Source: Microbacterium sp. C5A9 | Lineage (GTDB): Bacteria; Actinomycetota; Actinomycetes; Actinomycetales; Microbacteriaceae | Assembly (NCBI RefSeq): GCF_022627955.1 | Contig: NZ_JABXGD010000001.1 | Location: forward strand, 638,156 to 702,155 | Direction: 5' to 3' | Length of the DNA: 64,000 bases | Shown: piece by piece, positions 55,532-63,846 of the stretch | Layout of the letters: each line of letters begins with the position of its first letter | How positions within the stretch are numbered: the first letter of the stretch is position 1 | Translations under genes and position numbers: made by a program | Notes under the pieces: generated by a model | Seen by the model: the letters and a program-made list of their open reading frames with translations, nothing else | Told to the model about the DNA's origin: nothing | Database searches by the model: none

Positions 55532-56824
55532 ATGCGTGTGCGGAATCGTGGTCGGGTGCGTGCTGCGCTCGGCGTCGTCGGAATCGGAGCTCTCCTCGCG
55601 CTCACCGCCTGTGCGCCCGCGGCGGATCCGTCGACGTCAGCGACGCCGACACCGACACCAGAGGCCTCCTCGCCGGAGCCCTATACCGGTCCCGTGTCGT
55701 TCGTCGGGGACGAACTCTCGTGGCTGTTGCCCTCGGCTGAGGACATCGTCGCTCTGATTCCCTCGGCGTCAGAGGTGAGTGCACCCTCCGACGCTCTGCA
55801 GCAGATCTCCGACGGTGGCGGACCGGAGTTCGCGCCAGCGATCTGCGGTGTGCTCTACATGGAGCAGTCGCTCGCTTCTCTGGGAGCGCGGACGATGTCA
55901 TGGTCGATGCCGAGCGATACCGAGTACTCGTCGAACAGCGTCATCGCCATGCAGTTCGCCGATGAGGCTCAGGTGGCCGCGCGGATGGATCAGCTCGAGC
56001 GTGCCGCGGCAGAATGCGGCGCGTTCGACTACGGCAGCCCCCAGACCTTCGAGTCGGTCGTCGCGGATGACGAGGACGGCGCCCGTGCGCTGGCGGGAAC
56101 GCTGAACGCCGACCCGTCCTCCGACGGCTGGCGGGTCTTCCAAGGATTCGCGGCAGTGGGTAACACCCTCGTCCATTTGAGGACCTCGCTGCCCGATGAT
56201 GCACCGATCGACGCGGCGGCCGCGGTCGAGCTGCTGCAGACGACCGCGATCGGTGCGAAATCCGAACTCATGGAGAGTCTGACGTCGACCCCTCCGGCAG
56301 AGGCGACGGAGCCGGAGGGCGATGCATCCGCGCCCTGGGCAGAGTGGTCGATCACGTCGTCGGGTGTCGGCCCGGTCCGCCTCGGCGACGCCTACGACGA
56401 CGTCGTGGCTGTGCTGCCGGGTGCTGCGGTGACCCCGCCCTCGTACCCGGGTGGTCCCTGGATCTTCACGAGCCCGGACGGCACCGCCTCGCTCATCGTC
56501 ACAGCGACCGAGGACGGGATGATCTCCGAGATCACCGCCGGCGCCCGCTCTGATGAAGAGGATGCCGGAGTCGACGGCGTTGCGGCACCGCACGCGCTCG
56601 AGGTGCGCATCGGTGACCCGGTATCGTCGGCGCTCGCCGCGTTCCCGTCGGGAACGCGAGTGCACATCTCGTCATCGGGGCAGTGGGCGTACTACGCCGC
56701 CGACAGAGAGGGACGCCTCCTCACGTTCCACACCTCACGGGAGGACACCGACTCCACGGAGGCGCGGATCATCGGCATCACGACGGCCGACACCACCCTG
56801 CGAGGCGACCTCACCGTGGAGTGA
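55532..56824 (+). CDS. Hypothetical lipoprotein
   Basis: The 430-residue protein has a lipoprotein signal peptide (RGRVRAALGVVGIGALLALTAC, split; lipidated Cys27) followed by a Ser/Thr/Pro-rich spacer to about residue 50 and two globular halves. The second, from about residue 270, has WSITSSGVGPVRLGDAYDDV, which resembles domains of small secreted actinobacterial proteins. No enzyme motif was found, so it is probably a surface-anchored binding or sensory protein of unknown role. It stands alone between the transporter and the 2-oxoacid dehydrogenase operon. Confidence 0.8.
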   Translation: MRVRNRGRVRAALGVVGIGALLALTACAPAADPSTSATPTPTPEASSPEPYTGPVSFVGDELSWLLPSAEDIVALIPSASEVSAPSDALQQISDGGGPEFAPAICGVLYMEQSLASLGARTMSWSMPSDTEYSSNSVIAMQFADEAQVAARMDQLERAAAECGAFDYGSPQTFESVVADDEDGARALAGTLNADPSSDGWRVFQGFAAVGNTLVHLRTSLPDDAPIDAAAAVELLQTTAIGAKSELMESLTSTPPAEATEPEGDASAPWAEWSITSSGVGPVRLGDAYDDVVAVLPGAAVTPPSYPGGPWIFTSPDGTASLIVTATEDGMISEITAGARSDEEDAGVDGVAAPHALEVRIGDPVSSALAAFPSGTRVHISSSGQWAYYAADREGRLLTFHTSREDTDSTEARIIGITTADTTLRGDLTVE

Positions 56825-56854
56825 GGCCCGCGGTGCCGGCCGGCGCCGGGATCG

Positions 56855-58255
56855 TCACACCCTGCCGAATGCGCGCAGCGGATGCTCGATCAACTCGGTC
56901 ACGCGGCGGAGGAAGCTCGCGGCGTAGCCGCCGTCGCACACGCGGTGGTCGAACACCAGGGACAGCTGGGCGATGCGGCGCGCGACGATCTGCCCGTCGA
57001 CCACCCAGGGGCGCTCGATGATGCGTCCGATGCCGAGGATCGCGACGTCCGGGTGATTGATGATGGCGGCGGATCCGTCGACTCCGAGTCCGCCGTAGTT
57101 GTTCAGGGTGAAGGTCGAGCCGCGCAGACGCTCGGGAGGCATCGACCCGGATCGCGCGGTCGCCGTGAGGTCGCGCAACGCCGCGTCGAGCTCGTCGACG
57201 CGGAGTTCGTGCGCGCGCGGGATGACAGGAACCAGGAGTCCGCGGTCGGTGTCGGCCGCCACGCCCAGGTTGACGCCGTCGAACGAGATCAGCTCGGAGG
57301 CGTCGTCGCTGAGCCGTGAGGCGAGCACGGGATGCTCTTCGAGGGCGAGCAGCACGAAGCGCGCGATGAGCGCTGTCACCGAGGGTGCTCTGCCGCCTTC
57401 GGGTGCCATCTGCGATCGCAGCCCCCACAGCTCGGTCGCGTCGACATCGACCCAGACCGTCGCTTCGGGGATCTCCGAGCGACTGCGAGTCAGCCGGGCG
57501 CTGACCGTGCGACGCAGCGCGGACAGGCGCTCGCGAGAGGTGACGGAGAGGCCGTCGACGGTGCCGGTGCCTGTGCCTGTGCCTGTGCTCGCACCACGAT
57601 GCTGGGCGGCTGCTCCGTCGACGGCGTCGTCCACCGCGGCGGCGAGGACGTCGGCGCGGGTGATGGCTCCGTCGTGTCCCGTCGGGACGATCGCGTGCAC
57701 GTCGAGTCCGAGATCCCGTGCCAGGCGCCGGACGAGAGGGGAGCGGACCGCGACGGGACCGTGGGCCCGAGCGTCCTGTGCAGGGGGCTCGGGTGCGGAC
57801 TCCTCGGGTGGGGTCTTCTCGGGTGCGATCTGAGTCAGCGAGGGCGGAGTCGTCGACCCGGATGCCGCTCGCGGGCGGCGGCGTCCTGACCGGCCGCGCT
57901 CGGTGGTGCCGTAGCCGATCAGGACGTTGCCGGATCCGGCACGTTCCTCGTCGCGATAGGCATCGTGCTCGACGGCGACCGATGGCTCCCGGCCTGCGGA
58001 GGGAGCCGCGTCGGCGACCTCGAGCACGGGGGCGCCGACGTCGATGGCCGAGCCGGGCTCGCCGTGCAGCGCCGTCACGACGCCCGCGAACGGCGACGGC
58101 AGCTCGACGATGCTCTTGGCCGTCTCGACCTCGGCGATCGGCTGGTCCGTGACGATGGTGTCGCCGACAGCGACGAGCCATTGCACGAGCCCCGCTTCGG
58201 TCAGGCCCTCGCCGAGGTCGGGCAGACGGAACACACGGGTGGTGAGGGCGGTCAT
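56855..58255 (-). CDS. 2-oxoacid dehydrogenase E2 (dihydrolipoamide acyltransferase)
   Basis: The 466-residue protein has one lipoyl domain (lipoylated K47 in EVETAKSIVELP), a linker with an alternating Thr-Gly stretch coded by a six-base repeat, a peripheral-subunit-binding domain near residues 168-205 (SPLVRRLARDLGLDVHAI) and a catalytic domain with H437 and D441 in FDHRVCDGG. It transfers the acyl group to CoA. The single lipoyl domain and the E1 genes beside it suit a branched-chain-type complex, but pyruvate cannot be excluded. ATG 58255 overlaps the E1 beta stop as ATGA. No E3 gene is adjacent. Confidence 0.92.
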   Translation of the reverse strand: MTALTTRVFRLPDLGEGLTEAGLVQWLVAVGDTIVTDQPIAEVETAKSIVELPSPFAGVVTALHGEPGSAIDVGAPVLEVADAAPSAGREPSVAVEHDAYRDEERAGSGNVLIGYGTTERGRSGRRRPRAASGSTTPPSLTQIAPEKTPPEESAPEPPAQDARAHGPVAVRSPLVRRLARDLGLDVHAIVPTGHDGAITRADVLAAAVDDAVDGAAAQHRGASTGTGTGTGTVDGLSVTSRERLSALRRTVSARLTRSRSEIPEATVWVDVDATELWGLRSQMAPEGGRAPSVTALIARFVLLALEEHPVLASRLSDDASELISFDGVNLGVAADTDRGLLVPVIPRAHELRVDELDAALRDLTATARSGSMPPERLRGSTFTLNNYGGLGVDGSAAIINHPDVAILGIGRIIERPWVVDGQIVARRIAQLSLVFDHRVCDGGYAASFLRRVTELIEHPLRAFGRV

Positions 58256-59298
58256 GATGCGCCCTCTTCGCGGTCGGAGTCCTCCCAGTGCAGCGAGTCG
58301 ATCGCGTCGAGGACGCGGTCGACATCGGGCAGGTGCCAGTGCTCGAGCTTCGGCGGTGCGTACGGGATGTCGAACCCCGTGACCCGGCGCACCGGAGCCT
58401 CGAGATACTCGAAGCAGCGCTCGAACACGCGGGCCTGGATCTCGGAGGCGACGCTCGCATACCCCGGCGCCTCGGCGATCACGACAGCCCGTCCCGTCGC
58501 CCGCACGGCCACGGTGACGGTCGCGTCGTCGAACGGCGAGAGCGAGCGGATGTCGACGACCTGCACGCTGCGCCCTTCGGATGCCGCGACCTCGGCGGCC
58601 TCGAGGGCTAGGGGCACGGATGCGCCGTAGGCGAGGAGCGTGACGTCGGTGCCGTCTCTCGCGATGCGCGCGGCGCCGATCCGGGCGCTGACCGTGGTGT
58701 CGACCTCGCCCTTCGTCCAGTACAGCTTCTTCGGCTCGAGGAAGATCACCGGGTCGGGAGATGCGATCGCCGCGCGGAGCAGCGAGTACGCGTCCTGCGG
58801 GGTCGACGGACTCACGACGGTGAGTCCCGGGGTGTGCGCGTAATACGCCTCGGAGGAGTCGCAGTGGTGTTCGACGCCGCCGATCCCGCCGCCGAACGGG
58901 ATGCGGATCACCATCGGCATCCGCACCCCTCCGCGCGTCCGATTGCCGAGCTTCGCGACGTGACTGACGATCTGTTCGAAGGCCGGCAGCGCGAAGGCGT
59001 CGAACTGCAGCTCGACGACGGGGCGCATGCCGTTCATCGCCATGCCCACCGCCATGCCGACGATGCCGGACTCGGCGAGAGGGGTGTCGAAGCAGCGGTC
59101 CTCGCCGAACCGCGCGGTGAGTGCATCGGTGATCCGGAAGACCCCGCCGAGGGCGCCGACGTCTTCGCCGAAGACCACGACCTCGGAGTCTGCCTCGATG
59201 GCGTCGGCGAGGGCGAGGTTCAGCGCGGCCGCCATGCTCATGGTCGACACGGATGTCGAGCGCTCGTCCACGCGGATGTCGTCGTGTGCGATGGTCAT
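58252..59298 (-). CDS. 2-oxoacid dehydrogenase E1 beta subunit
   Basis: The 348-residue protein has VVVFGEDVGALGGVFRIT, FDTPLAESGIVGMAVG and PFGGGIGGVEHHCDSSEAYY, typical of E1 beta of pyruvate or branched-chain 2-oxoacid dehydrogenases. With the alpha subunit it forms the thiamine diphosphate enzyme that decarboxylates the 2-oxoacid and acylates the E2 lipoyl group. ATGA overlaps join it to both E1 alpha and E2. Confidence 0.93.
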   Translation of the reverse strand: MTIAHDDIRVDERSTSVSTMSMAAALNLALADAIEADSEVVVFGEDVGALGGVFRITDALTARFGEDRCFDTPLAESGIVGMAVGMAMNGMRPVVELQFDAFALPAFEQIVSHVAKLGNRTRGGVRMPMVIRIPFGGGIGGVEHHCDSSEAYYAHTPGLTVVSPSTPQDAYSLLRAAIASPDPVIFLEPKKLYWTKGEVDTTVSARIGAARIARDGTDVTLLAYGASVPLALEAAEVAASEGRSVQVVDIRSLSPFDDATVTVAVRATGRAVVIAEAPGYASVASEIQARVFERCFEYLEAPVRRVTGFDIPYAPPKLEHWHLPDVDRVLDAIDSLHWEDSDREEGAS

Positions 59299-60419
59299 CG
59301 GGCACCTCCTGCGGTGGCGTCAGCGGTGTGCTCGATCTCTCGCCGTAGCAGCTGCCACTGCTCCTCGAGCTGCGGCGACCTCGCCTCGGTCACGAAGCGG
59401 AAGAGATCTTCGGGGTCGATGTCCGCATCCTCGTTGAGCGCTTCTCGCATCGCCGTCGCGGTCTCCTCCGCGGCGGCCGCATACTCCTCTTCCAGCTCGG
59501 GAGTGAGTGCGCCGGTGTCGCGGAGATGCGCGCGCAAGCGGGTCAGGGGGTCGCGCTCGATCCACGACTGCACCTCGGCGCGCTCGCGGTACCGGGTGTC
59601 GTCGTCGGCGTTCGTATGCGCCTGCATCCGGTAGGTATGCGCCTCGACGAGGCTCGGTCCGCCCCCCGATCGCGCGCGCTCGACGGCCTCGCCGAGCACG
59701 GCCAGGACCGCGGCGATGTCGTTGCCGTCGACGCGCTGGCCGGGAATCCCGTAGCCGATGGCCTTGTGGGCGAGGGAGGGTGCCGCCGTCTGTCGACTGA
59801 GCGGGACCGAGATCGCGAATCCGTTGTTCTGCACGAAGAAGACAACGGGCACGTGGAAGACCGCGGCGAAGTTCAGGGCCTCGTGGAAGTCGCCCTCGCT
59901 CGTGGCGCCGTCGCCGCAGAGGGCGAGCACGACGGTGTCTTCTCCTCGGCGCTTCGCCGCGTAGGCGAAGCCGACGGCGTGCAGCAGCTGCGTCGCCAGG
60001 GGAGTGGCCTGCGGGGCGACGTGGTGGGCGCGGACGTCATAGCCCGAGTGCCAGTCTCCCTTGAGCAGGACGAGGGCTTCGGCGGCCGGGACGCCGCGCG
60101 CGATGACGGCGACCGAGTCCCGGTAGGTGGGAAAGAGCCAGTCGCCCTCGGCGAGGGCGAGGGCTGCGCCGACCTGGCAGGCCTCCTGTCCGTGCGACGA
60201 CGGATAGACGGCGAGGCGCCCCTGGCGGACGAGGGCGCTCGCCTGGTCGTTGATGCGGCGTCCCTCGACGAGACCGCGGTAGGCCGTGAGAAGCGTCTCG
60301 GCATCCGGACGGGGGAACTGCTCATCGGTGGTGCCGACGCCTGAGGCGTCGATCAACTGCACGGGCTCCCGCCGAGGCAGAAGTCGATCCTCCGGTGACC
60401 GGAATCGCTCGTCATCCAT
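59295..60419 (-). CDS. 2-oxoacid dehydrogenase E1 alpha subunit
   Basis: The 374-residue protein has the thiamine diphosphate motif ALCGDGATSEGDFHEALNFA followed by VVFFVQNNGFAIS, and YRMQAHTNADDDTRYR near the phosphorylation-loop position. Heterodimeric E1 of this length with this order of genes is most often the branched-chain 2-oxoacid dehydrogenase. ATG 60419 follows GAGGAGGGC; an upstream frame to 60494 is less likely. It is the first gene of the operon and is divergent from an Lrp/AsnC gene. Confidence 0.93.
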   Translation of the reverse strand: MDDERFRSPEDRLLPRREPVQLIDASGVGTTDEQFPRPDAETLLTAYRGLVEGRRINDQASALVRQGRLAVYPSSHGQEACQVGAALALAEGDWLFPTYRDSVAVIARGVPAAEALVLLKGDWHSGYDVRAHHVAPQATPLATQLLHAVGFAYAAKRRGEDTVVLALCGDGATSEGDFHEALNFAAVFHVPVVFFVQNNGFAISVPLSRQTAAPSLAHKAIGYGIPGQRVDGNDIAAVLAVLGEAVERARSGGGPSLVEAHTYRMQAHTNADDDTRYRERAEVQSWIERDPLTRLRAHLRDTGALTPELEEEYAAAAEETATAMREALNEDADIDPEDLFRFVTEARSPQLEEQWQLLRREIEHTADATAGGAR

Positions 60420-60513
60420 CTGTCCGCCCTCCTCGCCGAACTCGATGGAACGAGCATGCGCCCTCCACGCCAATCGTCCAAGAGATGTCCGCACATCCTG
60501 GACGAGTGCGTCG

Positions 60514-60531
60514 AAGGTGGCGCTCCACCTT
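60514..60531. repeat. Inverted repeat in the bkd-lrp divergent region
   Basis: AAGGTGG (60514-60520) and CCACCTT (60525-60531) form a perfect dyad with a 4-base spacer, immediately before the Lrp-type palindrome. It may be a second binding site. Confidence 0.5.
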
Positions 60532-60536
60532 GCAAA

Positions 60537-60554
60537 GTGTCAGAATTCTGGCAC
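60537..60554. promoter_or_regulatory. Candidate Lrp/AsnC operator
   Basis: GTGTCAGAATTCTGGCAC is an 18-base palindrome with a single mismatched pair. It lies 21 bases before the lrp ATG and 117 bases before the E1 alpha ATG, a fitting place for the regulator to control both. Confidence 0.65.
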
Positions 60555-60575
60555 CGGACGAAGGGGTTCCACGAC

Positions 60576-61007
60576 ATGCTCGACGACACCGATCGCGCGA
60601 TCCTGGGCGAGCTGCAGCGCGATGCCCGATCCTCCATGACGGCGATCGCCGAGGCGGTCCATGTCTCCCGCGCCGGCGCGCACGCCCGCATCAGACGGCT
60701 CACGGAGGCGGGGGTGATCACCGGCTACACCGTGCGCACCGATCCGGTGCGTCTCGGGCACCACGCGAGCGCCTATGTGACCCTCGCGATCGAGCAGGCG
60801 ACCTGGCAGGAGGTGAGCGCGCGGCTGCGCGCGATCCCCGAGATCGAGCACATGGCTCTGGTCGGAGGGGACTTCGACGTCATCCTGCTCGTGCGGGCGA
60901 GCGACGCGCGTGACCTGCGTCGCATCGTGCTGGAGGACATCCAGGCGATCCCGTCGATCCGCTCCACGCGCACGACGCTCATCTTCGAGGACTTCGCGCT
61001 GATCTGA
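60576..61007 (+). CDS. Lrp/AsnC-family regulator
   Basis: This 143-residue protein has an AsnC helix-turn-helix (MTAIAEAVHVSRAGAHARIR, about residues 19-38, then RLTEAGVITGY) and a RAM ligand domain (HMALVGGDFDVILLVRASD). Relatives next to branched-chain 2-oxoacid dehydrogenase genes, such as BkdR, respond to branched-chain amino acids or 2-oxoacids. ATG 60576 follows AAGGGG and is the family start; the frame is open to 60456 but would contain the operator. Confidence 0.92.
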   Translation: MLDDTDRAILGELQRDARSSMTAIAEAVHVSRAGAHARIRRLTEAGVITGYTVRTDPVRLGHHASAYVTLAIEQATWQEVSARLRAIPEIEHMALVGGDFDVILLVRASDARDLRRIVLEDIQAIPSIRSTRTTLIFEDFALI

Positions 61008-61018
61008 TCTCCGGTCGC

Positions 61019-61669
61019 TCAGCCGATGACGAGGTCCAGACCGTGCTCGCTCGCGACCACCCGCACCTGCGTCAGATCGTCGATGTGGTAGTCGGGGGAG
61101 TGCGTCGGGGCGTGGGGGCCGACGCCGACGACGCGCATCCCGGCGGCATGCGCGGCCTGGATGCCCGCCCCCGAGTCCTCGAAGACGACGCAGTCCGCCG
61201 GGTCCGCTCCGACCAGCTCGGCGCCGAGCAGGAACCCCTCGGGGTCCGGCTTCGACGCGCTGACGCTCTCCGCCGTCACGGCGAGCGGCGGCACCGCGAG
61301 GCCTGCCGCCTCCATGCGAGCCGTCATGAGACGCACATCGGCAGAGGTGACGATGGCATGCGCGTGCTCCCGCAGACTCGAGAGGAACGCCGCGGCGCCC
61401 GCGATCTCGATCACGCCGTCGACGTCGCCCGCCTCGCGCGCGAGCATGTCGCGGTTCTCGCTGAGGTTGAGGGAGTGGTCGCGCTCGGGGAGCATGATCG
61501 CCATGCTCTGGTGACCCTGACGACCGTGCACGACGCTCAGCACGGTCGCGGGGTCGATGCCGTGCGGCTCGGCCCACGCGAGCCAGAGCCGCTCCACCAC
61601 AGCCGTCGAATCGACGAGGGTCCCGTCCATGTCGAGGAGGACGGCGCGGGCGGAGATGGTCTCGGTCAT
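61019..61669 (-). CDS. HAD-superfamily phosphatase (sugar phosphatase-like)
   Basis: The 216-residue protein has the HAD motif I LLDMDGTLVDST with both Asp residues (about D13, D15), motif II in AIVTSADV, Lys in SASKPDPEGF and motif IV in CVVFEDSGAGIQAAHAAG. This layout with a helical cap near residue 20 is that of sugar-phosphate and glycerol-phosphate phosphatases of the HAD-IA group. The in-frame region upstream to 62128 is antiparallel to the membrane-protein gene and rejected. It converges on the lrp gene with an 11-base gap. Confidence 0.9.
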   Translation of the reverse strand: MTETISARAVLLDMDGTLVDSTAVVERLWLAWAEPHGIDPATVLSVVHGRQGHQSMAIMLPERDHSLNLSENRDMLAREAGDVDGVIEIAGAAAFLSSLREHAHAIVTSADVRLMTARMEAAGLAVPPLAVTAESVSASKPDPEGFLLGAELVGADPADCVVFEDSGAGIQAAHAAGMRVVGVGPHAPTHSPDYHIDDLTQVRVVASEHGLDLVIG

Positions 61670-61790
61670 CGTTTCAGCGTACCTCCGCGACTCGGCTGCC
61701 CACCGTGCGTGCGTTCCCCGCGGTGGTGTGCCCCCACGGTGCGCGCTCGAACCGACATACTTCAAGGAGAAATCCTCGGAAGGGGGAGCC

Positions 61791-62897
61791 ATGAAAGCCA
61801 TCGGCGCGAAGGCCATGGGTGTTCTGCGGCAGCTGCGGGGCCCCGATACGGCGGATGCCGTCTTCGAGGCGACGGCTCTCATCGTGGGCACCGTGTTCCT
61901 GCTCGCAGGATTCGCGGTCGCCTTCCCCGTGTTCTGGGGGCGCGAGCTCGCGATCAGCGGCTCCGGATCGATCGGGGCGTTCGCCGCGATCGGCGGTGCG
62001 ATCACCGCGGTCCTCGCCTTCGCCGCCGGCCGGTTCGCCGTGCGGCCCGAGCAGATCGATCCGAGTGCGGTGCGTGACGGCTTCAGCGTTCCGGGTGACC
62101 GACTGCGCTGATACGACCTCGCCGCCATCGCATTCGCGCACGCCGCGATCGCCTACCTGGGATGGATCGGCATCGCCGAGCTGCTCGAGCGCAGTTTCAC
62201 CGGTGCGCCGGTCTTCGCCTTCCCCGGGGCCGTGCTGGTCGCCGTCGCGTTCGCGCTCACCGCATACGTGTCGTTCCTCAGCGCCGTGGCGCTGACGCCG
62301 GTGGTGCTGTCGCTCGTGCTGGCGGTCTTCCTCGTCGTCGGCGCGTTCGCGGCGATGCTCGCGTCGAGCGACGTCGACTGGTGGCGCGACAACCTGTCGG
62401 CACTGGGGATGAGCAGCAACAGCGCGTCGCTGGCCTTCAACCTCACCCTCATCATCGCCGGGGTCATGGTGACGACCATCGCCCGCTACGCCACGGCGGG
62501 GCTGCCCGCGTCCGCGCCCGAGGACCGACGCGGACGCACCGTGGTGCGCGGGGGACTCATCCTCATGGGGATCTTCCTGGCGTGTGTCGGCATCTTCCCC
62601 GTCGACGAGTTCTTCCTCGTGCACAACTCCGTCGCCACCGGCATGGTCGTCGTGTTCGCGGTCGTCGTGATCGGCCTGCCCTGGTTCCTGCCCACGATCC
62701 CCAAGGTCTTCGTCGCCTTCGGCTGGGCCTTCGTGCTGGTGATCGTCCTGCTGGCGGTGTTCTTCGCGACCGGGTACTACAACCTGACGGCCGTCGAGCT
62801 CATCGCCGCCGTGCTGATCTTCAGCTGGATCATCGTGTTCCTGCGCACGGCAGGCTCGGTCGTGTCGGTCGACCGGCTCGAGCCCGTCGCGCCCTGA
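61791..62897 (+). pseudogene. DUF998-like membrane protein gene interrupted by an in-frame TGA
   Basis: ATG 61791 follows AAGGGGGAG and codes 106 residues with two helices (IVGTVFLLAGFAVAFPVFWG; a second near residue 65), ending at TGA 62109-62111. The same frame then continues without a break, YDLAAIAFAHAAIAYLGW, GIAELLERSFTG and on through about six more helices to TGA 62895-62897. No ATG, GTG or TTG occurs in this second part before GTG 62232, which already lies inside a helix. Without the stop the product is a 368-residue, eight-helix protein of DUF998 type. Likely a nonsense mutation (for example CGA to TGA), a sequencing error or read-through. Confidence 0.8.
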
Positions 62898-62900
62898 GCC

Positions 62901-63779
62901 TCAGTCCGCGTCGGTCCCGCCGGGGGCGTGCAGAGGCTGCGTGGCCTCCGAGGTGCGCTGCAGGGCATCGATCGTGGCGTCGTGGCGCCGCTGCCCGATC
63001 CCGACGAACAGGCAGTCGACGACCGCGAGCTGCGCGATGCGACTGACCATCGCCCCCGCGCGCAGCCGGGGTTCGCGTGCGTGCGTCAGGAGCGCGTGGT
63101 CGGCCTGGGCGACGAGGGGCGAGGATGCGGCCCCGGTGATGGCGATCGTGATGCTCGCCGCGGAGCGCGCCGTCTGCAGGAACGTCACGGTCTCGCGCGT
63201 CGTGCCGGAGTGCGACAGCCCGATCGCCACGGACCGCGTGGTTCCCAGCGCCGCGACGGCCGTCGCCTCGTGCGAGTCCGAGGCGACCACGGCGAGCCGC
63301 CCGATGCGCAGGAGCTTCTGGCCGAGGTCGGCGGCTGCCAATCCGCTCGCGCCGACCCCGAACAGGACGATCCGATCGGCGATGTCGACGGCGTCGACCG
63401 CCCTCGCCAGCGCCTCGTAGTCGAGTGCCGCGACCGTCTCCTCGATCGCGAGCAGTTCGAGGGCTGCGACCTTCGCCGTGGCCTGGCGCAGCGAGTCCGC
63501 CGCGGAGATCTCCGAGCCGAAGCCCGCGGGTGCGCCGAACTGGGCCGATTCGCGGCCGAGTTCGGCGGCCACGGCCATGCGCAGCGCGGCGTATCCGTCG
63601 ACGCCGATCGCGCGGCAGAAGCGGATCACCGATGCGACGGAGGTCTGGCACGTGGAGGCCAGCTCGGTGATGGTGCTGTCGACCACGATCGACGGCGTCC
63701 GGGCGACCACGCGGGCGATGCGGGCGAGCGACGGCGGCAGGACGTCGGTCACCGCGGCGATGGTCGTCTGGATGCTCAT
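62901..63779 (-). CDS. MurR/RpiR-family regulator
   Basis: The 292-residue protein has an N-terminal RpiR helix-turn-helix (STITELASTCQTSVASVIRF, about residues 35-54) and a SIS sugar-phosphate-binding domain at about 105-245 (RIVLFGVGASGLAAADLGQK; AIGLSHSGTTRETVTFL). It is divergent from a BadF-type kinase gene, so it probably senses an amino-sugar phosphate and controls that kinase. ATG 63779 follows GAGGAG; the frame is open to 63887 but would span the divergent promoter region. Confidence 0.92.
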   Translation of the reverse strand: MSIQTTIAAVTDVLPPSLARIARVVARTPSIVVDSTITELASTCQTSVASVIRFCRAIGVDGYAALRMAVAAELGRESAQFGAPAGFGSEISAADSLRQATAKVAALELLAIEETVAALDYEALARAVDAVDIADRIVLFGVGASGLAAADLGQKLLRIGRLAVVASDSHEATAVAALGTTRSVAIGLSHSGTTRETVTFLQTARSAASITIAITGAASSPLVAQADHALLTHAREPRLRAGAMVSRIAQLAVVDCLFVGIGQRRHDATIDALQRTSEATQPLHAPGGTDAD

Positions 63780-63801
63780 CGGTCTCCTCGCCTCGTCGGT
63801 T

Positions 63802-63816
63802 TGAATAATTCTTTCA
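63802..63816. promoter_or_regulatory. Candidate RpiR operator
   Basis: TGAATAATTCTTTCA carries TGAA/TTCA arms and is strongly AT-rich, in the 67-base gap between the RpiR gene and the kinase gene. RpiR-family sites are often TGAAA-n-TTTCA-like, but no strict consensus applies. Confidence 0.5.
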
Positions 63817-63846
63817 TGAAGTCTCGTCCGTGCGTAGACTATTTTC

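Noticed and set aside
62232..62897. Separate gene starting at GTG 62232
   Set aside because: The GTG lies within a transmembrane segment, no ribosome site precedes it and the coding frame extends upstream to the TGA at 62109, so it is the second part of a broken gene.
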